From: Triangularia verruculosa
Lineage: Eukaryota > Ascomycota > Sordariomycetes > Sordariales > Podosporaceae
Length of the DNA: 64,000 nucleotides
NCBI GenBank assembly: GCA_033296885.1
Contig: MU863899.1
Location: 1 to 64,000 of the forward strand
Direction of reading: 5' to 3'
Positions 34,549 through 45,433 of the stretch are shown one piece after another (within the stretch, counting starts at the first letter, position 1; each line of letters starts with the position of its first letter). The notes under the pieces were generated by a model that did not search any database, was not told where the DNA came from, and worked only from the letters and a program-made list of their open reading frames with translations. A program made the position numbers and the translations under genes.

Positions 34549-36133
34549 ATGGCTTTCCTCAGACAATGGGCACGCTCTCTCTCCACCCGAACACCCCTTA
34601 AGCCCCTAACGTTTCCTACCACCGGCTTTGACCTCATACCCAACGACTACACCGTCGAAGAGGAAGAATTCTCCCCGTTCTCCCACGGCCTGTTCTACCC
34701 CGTCCGCATCGGCGACGTTTATAACTCTCAATACCAAATCCTAGGCAAACTTGGCTACGGCACCACCTCCACCATCTGGCTCGCTCGCAACCTCTTATCC
34801 CACCAGCATGTAACCCTCAAAATCTACACTCGAGATCGTGACCACAGCGATGAATTCAACCTCTACTCTCAGATCAACAAAGCCAACCCTTCCCACCCCG
34901 GCTCCAAATTCATGCGAACAGCCATAGACTTATTCACCATCCCTCAACCCGGCGGCAAAGAACATCAATGTCTAGTCCTCAAACCAGCCTGGCGGAACTG
35001 GAATCAACTGACAGCTTTCTTCCCCGACAACCGATTCGCCCCCTACCTTCTCAAGCCAGGCCTACAGCAACTATTCCAAGCACTGGACTATTTGCATACC
35101 GAGTGTAAACTAATCCACACCGGTACCTTTCCCTTCCTCTCCCCGCCTTTCAACCCCCCAACTAAAAAGAACGCCAGACATCAAACCCGACAACATCCTC
35201 CTCGACCTCGTCGACACCTCCCTCTTCAACACCTTCACCCAATCCGAACTCACCTCCCCGGCCCCTCGCAAAATCACTACTGTAAATGACACCGAAACAA
35301 CAGTTTACCTCTCCCGCACCTTCTCCCTTCCCAGCAACAACCAATACGGCAACAACCTCCTAAGCGACTTCGGCCACGCAGCCCGAGGCGATGTAGAGCA
35401 CGACTATTCCTGCCAACCAGACTATTACCGCTCCCCCGAAGTGATTCTGGAAGCCCCCTGGAGTTATCCAATCGACATTTGGAACATCGGCGTCATGGTA
35501 CGTCAACACACGACCGGCTCCTTCCTCTATGATATACCATTCCTTCCTCCTATACCTTATACATCGTTCCTACCCTCATATGTCCCCCTTCCTAACAACA
35601 TTCCCTCGGTTCATTACACCGTTCCTTCCTTCTGTACCATTTTCTTGCTTCGTCTATCACCCCTTCCTAACCCTTCTTCCCTCACATCACCTCTCCCCAC
35701 CAACCCCTTCCCCCCCCCCTTCATCCCCAATACTAACCCCCCAACCCAACTTCAGATCTGGGACATCCTCCAACCAACCCCCCTCTTCTCCACCCAAGAC
35801 CCCCCCCGCCTTCAAGAAGACTACACCCCCCGCGCCCACCTCGCCTCCATCGTCTCCCTCCTCGGGCCTCCTCCCGCTGACTTACTCGCAAGGGGTAAAC
35901 ACAGCCACCTAGTCTTTGACCCAACCGGGAGCTGGATCGTCGACGGCGACATCAACATATTACCACAGCAGCAGCAACAAAAAACCCTGGAGGAGTTAGA
36001 AGGGAGGTTCGAAAAGGGGAGCAGAGAGCAGGAAGAGTTCGTGCAGTTTATGCGCTGTATGCTCCAGTGGCGGCCCGAGGACCGGTGGACTGCCGAGGAG
36101 CTGGGGGTGCATCCTTGGATTTGGGACGAGTAA
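34549..36133 (+). CDS. SRPK-like serine/threonine protein kinase
   Basis: Three exons, 34549-35122, 35178-35497 and 35756-36133; 423 residues. SRPKs phosphorylate Ser/Arg-rich splicing and mRNA-export factors; fungi carry many divergent paralogues. Visible kinase elements: glycine loop LGYGTTSTIWLA (about 67-78), VTLKIY with the ATP-binding Lys, EFNLYSQI (helix C Glu), catalytic loop HTDIKPDN in place of HRD, the form usual in SRPKs, LSDFGHA (DFG), SPEVILE (APE), and DIWNIGVM. The family has a split kinase domain and this one does too, with a short insert between catalytic and DFG loops. The second intron (35498-35755, 258 nt) is pyrimidine-rich, stop-free and in frame, so it could be retained as an 86-residue insert. 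The domain runs to the end (HPWIWDE), leaving no regulatory tail. Confidence 0.87.
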
Positions 36134-37254
36134 ATAGCAACCTTGTAATTGAGGTACGTGGGATACCCCTCTTGGTTCTTGTTTGGTTCCTGTATTGTTG
36201 TAATTAAGATACCCCCACCTCCGTCTATAGCTTGTCTGGGGGTATACTTTGTATAAATTGTCGGAAACACATTCATCGCTATCTCAGCTCTACCCTGTAT
36301 ATACATACCCTACCCTCTCATGCTCCTGAACCTTGCTTTTGAAGGCCGAGAACGAAGCCAAGTCATGATCATAAATCCCCATCAAAATCACGCTCACAAC
36401 AACCAAATCAACACAAGCATCAAACACACAATCACAACGCAAACAAGTCATAAAAACAATGTTTTTGGCATTCCAAAATCGCTTCCATTCTTCTTCCTTT
36501 CTTTCTTTCTTTCTTATCCCCCCCCCACCCTCCATCCCCTAATTTTTTGCGTGCGTGCGTGCGTTCGTCTCATGATGACATGCCTCAATGACAAATGATG
36601 AATGATGAATGATGATGATGCTCCAGCTCTTCAACAAAAACCAAACACCAACCAAAAAAACCAAAAGATACAGAAAAAACAACAACAACCAACAAACACC
36701 AAACTGCAACCCCCATCCCCTTCCTTCCCCTGCCCCCTTCCTCCTCTTCCTCCTCCAACAACATATCATCAAACAAGAAGAGAGAGAGTGTGTGTGTGTT
36801 GCCCAACAAACCTCGGTTAGGCATCCATACAAAAACTCTCACCACCCCACCCTCCCCCTCTCTCTTTTCTCCTCCTTAACTAATGTACAGAAATTAACAA
36901 CAAGACGCTGGCTTGCTTCAAGACAAATAAAGTGGGGGAAAAAAAAAGTACTCGATCCTCTCTCTCTCTCTCCCTCCCGAAGAAGATCAAACCGCAATGA
37001 AAGCAGTGATTTTTTTTCCTTGCAAAGAGACCGAAAAAAAGAAAGCAATACCAATAAACGAAAAGTCGGGTATAAGACAGAAAAAAGATAAAAAAAAAAG
37101 TGAACCCCATAATCCTAAACCCCCCCCCCCCTTTCCCACCCGCCCCTCCAGGTGAAAAAAAAACAACCAAAAACCATAAAAAGATCAACACTTATACACT
37201 CCCCCTTCCCTATCCCACGTTATTGTTACAGGCCAGAGAGCCCTTCTTCTGCCC
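36134..37254. other. convergent region with simple repeats
   Basis: The 1.1 kb between the kinase stop and the kinesin stop is rich in short repeats: CTTT (about 36497-36515), GCGT (36549-36564), GTGTGTGT (about 36789-36799), CT (36959-36972) and several poly-A and poly-C runs. No gene is visible. Both genes end here, so these repeats fall in 3' untranslated or terminator DNA. Confidence 0.55.
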
Positions 37255-40200
37255 CTACACCTCAAGTGCAACTGGCTTTCCCTCCTGGCTCAACGAGCTC
37301 CTTTGTCTCGACAGCAACTGCAATTGAATCGGCGGCTGCGCTGACCCAGACGGCGACCCCGCTCCCGGCGGTGGAGGTGGCATCGACGGTGGCAGCGACG
37401 GGCTCCTTGACAAAATCTGAGGCGACGGCAATGGCATCGTCGGCGGCGGCGAGGGGACCAGCTCCTTGAGCAGCGACCCCCTCTCCCTCATCTGCTCCCG
37501 CTCCCTCTCGGGACCGACAACTCGGAGGCTCCCCCGGTTTCCCCTGACCACCTGTCCGCTCTCCACCCTTTCGTGGAGCATCTCGTCGAGCATCTTGCTC
37601 ATCTCGTCCTTCGGTTGCTTCCTAAGCTGTGAGATTTGTCTAACAAGCGAAGTAGGGGCGGGCGGGCTGGCGAGTGGTGCCGGTCCGGGGTTGCTGTCTA
37701 GAATCTGTGAGGTACGAACCTCTGATCGGGATTCGACACGCTCGGCATTGTCCCTAGACCTGGCCGCGCTTCGCAGCGCGGTCAACATCCGATCCTTGTC
37801 GTCGAGGCGGGCACGGAGCTCCGCAATCTCGGCATCTTTCTCCTTAAGAAGTGCGGCGACGCTGTGGTCCTCGCCTACCATGATGCCTTTTCCTGCTGTA
37901 AGACCACCCGATGCCCGAGAGGAACTGGCACGGCGGGCTTGCAGTAGTCTTTTCTCTAGCGTTTGAATATAGCGGTTCTTGTCGACAAGGTCCGCCTGCA
38001 GGGCCCGGTTTTGGGTAGCAAGTGATGCTGTCCCGTCGCCGAATTCGCCCATGCTGTCATCATCTTCTGTCAACGGTGCTGCTTCTGGCACACCGCCAGA
38101 GGAACGATGGCTACTCGATTTCCGTCCGATTGTCGAAGCACTCGATGTCATGGACGCTGTCCTCTCCAGACTGAGTTTCCCTCCATTAGAGATGGTCATC
38201 GACGACCGGATCGAGCCTTGAGAGTAGCGAGGATGGATACCGAGCGAGCTGAAGGACCCGCTCGCATTGACTCCTATCGACTTGGAACTGAGAATGAGCC
38301 GGTTGAGATGGTCAATCCGTTCTTTCAGCGCCGTCCGGGCAAGCTGCATCTCGAGCATCTGCTCTTCATGGCGCAGCTCGGCTTCCTTTTCGCGGGCTCT
38401 TTCCTCCTCGGCATCCCTCCTCTCCTCTTCTTCCGCCTCCTTCTTGCTGTTCGACTTGGCTTGGGTTTCAAGCTCTTTTCGCAGCTCGGCGATTTCCATT
38501 CTGTACCGCTCCAGCAACACCTTTGCGTTTCCGTCGCCGCCAGCGCCCAACGATTCTTCGGCGCGCTTTGCGTGGCTTACAATGCTGTTTTTGGCTCGAG
38601 AAGCAAACTTGAGCGTGTTGATGGTTTCGTTATTGTGTGTGTTGGCCGATGCGGCGCTGGCCGGTGCGCCGATTTGAATCGTGCAAAGAATGCTAACCAA
38701 GGAATTGCCGGACAACGCCCCCTGAAGTAATCTGGTCAGTTTGCTGTCACGGTACGGTAAGTGTTTTCCATCCCTGTCAGCTGCTTTGCCGTCGGCCTTC
38801 TGCTCAGAGAGCTTAGCGATGACGGTTCCGAGAGTGAGCAAGCTTTTGTTGATGTGGGAACCTTCCTGACGCCTCTCCTTCGACTCGGCTGCCTTTTCAG
38901 AACCGGCCAAATCGATCAAACTCAATGTCGACACCCGGACGCCACCGGGCGGAAGCGCTTGGCGTTTGCTATCCCCCGCAGCGCTTCCGGGAACTCTCTC
39001 TCTGCTTTCCACTACAATCTGCACCACGGCGTGACTGCGAGAACTCCTGGCGTTGAATTGGGTGCTTGCCGTCCTACGAGCTTGGTCGCCACGGGCAATC
39101 ACACGCAGCAGCTGCGTTGGACTTTGCACTATTTCCTCCTTGAGAGGACTCGCATAAACCCCTCTCTTGCTGTCCTCGCGGAGCTTGATCTCCTCTTGCT
39201 GCTGGTTAGCACCTGGGCCCGGGCCGTTGTTGGTGGACATGCTCAGCAGATCGTGGATCCTTTCGTTGTAGATTTCCAGGTAGCTGACGCGGAGCAAGAA
39301 CTCTCTCGAGGGTGTCTCGCGAATGTATGAGAAGATGTCGGTAATAGCGAGAGGTATTACACCTGGTGAGGATGCAGTGCCCTGCATCGAGAAGGTTTTT
39401 CCTGTACCCGTCATGCCGTACGCAAAGACTGTCCCGTGGTAGCCCTCCATTACTCTTCGTACCAAACGTTTCGCGCAATGGTCGTAGACTTTTGCGTTGT
39501 CGTCGTGTGTCGTGAATACATTATCTGCAAGGCGTCAGCCGTCTATGAGACTCCCATCGTGTCAGCTGATAGCATTGAACCTTACCATAGAGATAATCAC
39601 CCCCTTCTTTGCCTCGGTAGGAGATTAATGATTTTCTCCCCTCCACCATCCACTCCCCGTCCGCGGTCTGGTCGTTGCCGCTAGCATCTGGTCGTACTCT
39701 GACACTGACGACGACATTTCCCTTGCCGTCAAACTTTGACGCGCGTTTCCCAGCGGATGCGTCTGACCTGGATGCGGCATCGGTGGCGTCTTCGTACTGG
39801 GTGGCAGAAGTAGAATAGGAGTCCTGTGCGGATGAACTGCGGCTTTGCGGCGGCGAAGATACACTAATCAAGCCGTCCGAATTCCTTGTCCCTCCGGTCC
39901 GCGAGACAGATTTCCCATCGCCTGCTCCCGCAAGAAAGCTCGAGGACCCATTCGAGAATTGGTAGGTCGGGGTTGTCGGCGTCTTGACCTTGCGCGAAAG
40001 GCCGCCGGATAATGGACTCGGTGGTAAACTAGATATTCGAGCGTCTCCGCGCGGAGGATGTGGGAAAGCGCTAATGCTGACTGTTTTTCGCAGTGTCTTC
40101 CCCGTCGCATAGCCCGAGGCGGTTCTAGGTGTAGGTAAGGCTCCTGAGGGGGCTGGAGTGGCAGGAGGAAGCAAAGTGGTAGATGGTGTTCGGAGAGCCT

Positions 40201-40339
40201 TTGGTGATGTCGGTGACGACCTAGTCGGTGGTACTGCCAAGTTCCCCATACTCTTTCGCGTCTTTCCAACCGGGAGCGCTGGGAGGGCGACCGAGGGAGG
40301 TGCGTTTGAAGGCCGCGATGGCCTTGGGAGCGTGGTCAT
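37255..40339 (-). CDS. kip2: Kip2/KipA-type kinesin
   Basis: Two exons, complement of 39586-40339 and 37255-39524; 1007 residues. Kip2-group (CENP-E-like) kinesins move to microtubule plus ends, carrying and stabilising growing tips; KipA in Aspergillus helps hold hyphal growth straight. The first 200 residues are Ser/Pro/Thr-rich with basic stretches, as in KipA. The motor begins at VVVSVRVRP; Walker A is GMTGTGKT (288-295), switch I NARSSRSH, switch II LIDLAGSEK and the HINKSLLTLG helix follows. Coiled-coil heptads fill roughly 600-640 (ELRKELETQAKS) and further C-terminal blocks (IQTLEKRLLQARRA, EIAELRARLDDKDR). The end is low-complexity and Pro-rich. The single 61-nt intron lies early in the motor (LYDNVFTTHD spans it). 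Start ATG at 40339 gives MTTLPRPSRPS, matching the family's start pattern. Confidence 0.93.
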
Positions 40340-43300
40340 AATGGCGGTGCGACTGTCAGTGGCTGTGCATTCAGCAATGACAGTGCAGGGTTCAGGGACG
40401 CCCGCCTCTGTTTACAGCAAAGATTCGAGTTCGGGTCGATCGAGGTCCATGGGCGTGGGTGTTGCTGTCACCGGAGAAAGAGTACCGACCGCCGATTCAC
40501 CCTCCGCTGTCAAAACGCGGGCCGGTACGGGGTATGCCGCCCCAGGTAATTTCTAGAGACGAACGTGCGGGAACCTGCGTAGCTCTGCGGTGTTGTGTAA
40601 GAGGCTGTTTTGCGGGGCCCCAAGGGAAAAAGGGGCGGGTTCAGGTTACGTAGAAGGTAGTGCTAATCAATGCCAGCTCAAAGGAGGCCGCACATCACCA
40701 ATCGTGACAGCCAAACAGTCAACAGAGAGAGGATTGCTTCAAGGATCGTCGGTCGGAAGTATCGCGGCGAAATCAAGGGGCCCGTCGAAAAGAAACGAGC
40801 TGGTGAGATATGTGGTGGTGCGGTTACGATATCGGCTTCTTGCACACGGGTGCTGGCGTTCGGGGGAGCCCGTTGGAAAAGTAGCGTGTGGGATTCGCCG
40901 AGAGAATTGAGTGCCCAGGACCAGAAGCTGGAAGCACAAAAAACGAGTGGATGACAGGCCCGATGCAGGCGACTGGGTTTATGCACGCGAAGCGTACAAT
41001 ACAATAGCCAAGGACGGAAACGAAGGTCGTGAGTCGCTGGACTCGGGGTCGGGGGTCAGGTATAGATAGGTCGGTAGTGATAGTGTCGATAGGCGGGCGG
41101 TGGACTTGTTAGGGCCTTAATTATATCAGCGGCCTTGCCTTCCTTGTCGTTCCCGGCGTGGAAGGTGCAACCATTTACCGAGAGAGACGCACAAAAAACG
41201 AGTGACCAAAACAGTTCGTCTCAACTTCATTCATCGACATCGGCTATCGATTCGATCAAACTCCACGATACGATGACAAAACGACAAAAGAGAATGAGCG
41301 AGGGGATGGGTAGATGGGGACCTGGGAGTCCCGTTTCTTTTCTTTTTTACCCTTGCGCCTCGCCCGATATGCCTGTCAATGGCACTTTGGATGCCATCTC
41401 TGTCTGGTCCTCGCGAGAAAGCAATTTGACGAACCACCATCGGGTCCCTGCTGATCCCTGCACCCACAACCCTGAGGACCCAGGCCGTTTTGGGCGTGGC
41501 TTCTCTTGGCTTCCCCAAGTCGGCCAGGGATGCCGGCATGAACTGAGCAGCAATCTTAGCGGACCTTGCCTTTGAGCACCCTCACAGGTTGCAGGCCTTT
41601 GAACTTCGAGTCTCGCAAGTGTGACGAGAAGCGAACAACGCCCGCCTCGCCGGCGCCGCGGTGTCTTGCGTGTCTCGAGTTGTGTGCTTGTATGGGCTTG
41701 TGCCATGGCGCATCCTTCTGACAGCAGCAAATCACTCTACGCGGTACCAAAAGATGCACAGCGGGTCCTGACAGGTTGGATGGCGCCCCAGCCAGTGACC
41801 AGGCGGCGCGGAGGATTCCACCCAGCTAATTATCACATCGCGCTCCTGCGTAGCATCAATGGTAAGTTAACCTTTTGCGCGACATTTTTCTTCACATGCT
41901 CTACGATTTAAGATGCCATTCCCGAATTCCAATTCCCACAGCCACACCCGTTGAATCTCGGATAAGTCGTTCTCTTGAAAACATCTACAGGCGTCTCGTT
42001 GACGGATCTCACCCACTTCACGATGAAGAAAAGTGAGGGGTTGCTACCCCGGTGGACGGCAGCCACAGCACGCAACACGGCTTTCTCATCTCACATCGGG
42101 CTGCCAAATCCTATCACCAGTTGGGCACGCTTGCGATGACGATCGGTTCCAAAAGCAGGAGGTGCGGCCGGCATCATGTAGCCGCCACAACCCACGCTCC
42201 AACTTACCACTGTAGCACGCTCACGATCTGATTAAGGCAATCAAACTCGGTTTGAGATTCAGCAACGCCGCAGACCTGTCAGGTTTTTATCCATTGAAGG
42301 ACGACGCCATCTCTCATCAACCCCAGACTCCCTCTGCCCTCCTCCGGCACTGTCTTCCCTACCGGGCCCTCGAGAAAGTCTGTGCTCACTCGGTATCGAC
42401 AGGGACCCCGGGAACTGCTGCAGTGACCCCCGTGTTGTGCCGTTCCAATCAGAACCTTTTGCGAACCACGCTCACCCGAACAAAAAGGGGGTCGTCGTGG
42501 TAACCATGATGGCCATGCGACTGTGACCTCAGGTTATTCGAGAAGTTGCCAATCTAGGCAATGGGCACGTACAATATACGACACGGACGCAAAGTGCACG
42601 ATGTCTTGCATTCAATGGAATGCTGAAGACCTTCCCGTCTGCAGCAGATTCTCCACTGCCATTACCATCGCCCTGGGTACCAAAGCCATCACAGGGCGCG
42701 CTTTTTTTGAATCAGATCCAGATGTCATGTCAAACAGCTCCGAGATCGTCCTCTTCGTCCGTTCGGCAACCCGGAGTCACTCCATAGAGATATTCCGGGC
42801 GAAACAGACACAGGTATATTCTCTCTCTTTTGATCGGCGACAATGTAACGTCCCCACCCTCTATCACCACGAGTACGGCTATAAAACCGACATCCACGCT
42901 ACCATGATGCTACTGCAGTCTGCAGGTACATTCACACACTTTTTTTCTCAGCACGCACGTTTGTCAACCTGCTGCATCGGCTATCGCCCTCCCGCTTTCC
43001 CTGGCGTTACTACATGACACTACCGTGGTAATATCTCCAACCTTCATTTCCGAGGTTGGCCCCCTTTTTAGTGGTTTATCTAGATCGATATTCCCCTTCG
43101 TGAGGGCGGGATGTCAAGTCTGATCGCGCGAGCGGAAAGGGTGTCTGTGCGAACGGGATCTTGTTTCCTAGCCTAGGGCCTTGTTTATTATTATTCAGCC
43201 TCTACGGTAGTATTGAAACCGCTCTAGCCCTTGAGTGCCTTTGTGGGGAGAAGAAGAAAAAAAGGCTGAATAGATTTTACGGAAGAAGCCCTTGGTGGTG

Positions 43301-43893
43301 GTGGTGGTGGGTAGGGCCGCCGAGACACCAACACCTGCGTGTAGACGGCACTGATAAAATGTGTGCATATGCATCCTGCAGGTCCAAATTCAATTTGCAG
43401 ACAAGACGGGATGTTAGGTCAGTGCGTTTTTTGCCAGTGACGAAAGCTGACAAGGGCCATTGGCAAGAAGAATTTCCATTATCTTCATAATCAATCGAAG
43501 CACGGAAACAATCTAGTCCTGCAAAGCTTCAGTATAGTTCCGAACATCTTAGCAAGCAGACGATCCCCTTCAGACTGTATTGAGCCCTTGGTGTACATAT
43601 GGATATATCAAAGGAAACATCCCATTGTTTGTTCCTACCTTGCCCCGAAACACGACCGATGGATGAGCATTCGGTCGAAACGGCGGTTGATGTATGTATG
43701 TGCCACCCCCACTTACACACCATCTTTCCCCAAAGTTGTCAAAGTTCCTCTCCCTCAAACAAGCAAGCAATCGGCATCTTTTTCTCACACAAAGTTGGTG
43801 GTGGTGGGTGGCACAACCGGTAGGGTAAGGTAGGTAAGGTAGTTTCCAGGCACGGGTTAAGTATTGAACCTCCTGCGTATTGGCCGTTTGATA

Positions 43894-43969
<76 letters not shown>

Positions 43970-45433
43970 CTTGAACTGTGCCGTTTCGGAGCCAGATATA
44001 GGAATGGGTCGTGCCATATCGTCAAACGACCTGGTGATTACGTCGAGGAGTGGTAAACCACGAAGAATTGCCCGGCCGGGGGTTGAGGATTATGTACAGG
44101 TGGGTGGGTAGGTAGTGACGAAACCTTCTGGCTTTCTCTCCTGAGAACCATGTCGCACACAAACAAACGAGAGTCTAGAGAACCGACTCGCAGTTACGAG
44201 GTAAATCAGCTGATGTAAAAGGGTCTGAGTTTTGAGCCTCAGGTAGTATATCATTCTTGAGATCCGGCTGGATCCAAGACATCAGCCGACTTCAAGTCAT
44301 CCCATGGTTTTTACCCTTCAAACAACAAAAGATCCGCCAACACAAATGAGGCTGGATTTTGTTTCAGAATACCCAGCTGAACCAAAACATTCCAAACTTC
44401 TCCGGACACCAAAACCACCATATCTCTCGCTCTCTCTTCAGTTTGAGGGCTGGGTTTATCAGACAGCCCTGGTCCTTGCCGAGCTAAATCCCTTATATAA
44501 CTGAACAGCATGGCATGGTACATCAGCCCGAGAGTCCTATGCCGAGAGTACCGCACCTCCCTCAGAAAAAGAAAGGCTCTACCTTACCCCCAAGCACAAC
44601 AACGCCATAGCAACTGCGTCCTGAGCCTTGAGACTACCCAAAACATCGCCATCTCCCTTTTCTTCCATAACCCAATAAAATCCCTTGACGAAAAGAGCAA
44701 CACTCATCTCATCCTAACAGGAAGGTAACCATCAAAGATCCCCACAAAAACAGCCCACGAACCCTCTCTCTTCAAGACCGAGACAGCAAGTCCATCTGTG
44801 AAACTTCAGCTCCTCCTCGGCCGAGACACAGTTTAGCCCACACCGGAGATATACCTAGACGGCAAATCGTGTCCTCATATCCGGTCCTGTTCCTCTCGAC
44901 AATTTCACCTCAAATATTTCTTACCTACCTAGGTACCTCGGTAAAATTTCCCTGTTCAAAGTTATGCTACTAACAAATGACCTGGTGATTCACAAAAGCT
45001 ACAAAAACATAAAAAAGGTTATATTAGGTAGGTTTTGAAGGATGCTCAAGGTAGGTAGGTGTGTTCAATTGCCCGGGAATACAAGTAAATTATGTAGTGC
45101 CCTTTTTTTGGTATCATCTGTCCAAACTACTTATGTACAGCTGCATCACTACAGTCTCGCATCGCTCCATTCCAGGTTAACCCCCATCCGTCCATCACAT
45201 ACACACCACATATCAGCCCACATGCTAGGTATTTACACCTCTCTTCCCAGGGGTACTCCGCCCTCAAAATCAACGCTTTTGTTATCCCATACCCAACCCC
45301 CCAAAACAAGAAAAACCCTACAACAAAAACAAGAAAAAAACACTTTGCTCGCTCAAACATTCAACACAAGGCATCTCATCCAACCAACCCCCCCCCTTTC
45401 CCCTCCTGTTCCCTTCCTCAGGTAGATAGGTCC
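40340..45433. other. 5-kb gene-poor region between kip2 and vsb1
   Basis: No gene is supported. It begins with the kip2 promoter and ends with the vsb1 3' region. Contents: a GGT run (43294-43312), a CA microsatellite (43894-43969), a GGTAGGGTAAGGTAGGTAAG element (43819-43838), and a palindrome-rich ACCTACCTAGGTACCT (44923-44938) with AGGTAGG copies at 45025-45033 and 45050-45060. Open frames up to about 165 codons (42523-43017, plus) lack signatures. A species-specific gene or non-coding transcript cannot be excluded. Confidence 0.55.
43894..43969. repeat. CA/TG microsatellite
   Basis: About 76 bases of alternating CA, interrupted a few times by TA (ATACACATACAC, CACATACACAC). It lies in the gene-poor region between kip2 and vsb1, with no open frame that I would trust across it. 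Likely length-variable between strains. Confidence 0.95.

Noticed and set aside
42523..43017. Plus-strand open frame of 164 codons in the gene-poor block.
   Set aside because: Composition is unlike neighbouring genes, no signal peptide, helix pattern or motif, and no plausible partner exons.
43894..43969. CA repeat considered as telomere-like or CRISPR-like array.
   Set aside because: It is a plain dinucleotide microsatellite with no spacers and no TTAGGG units.
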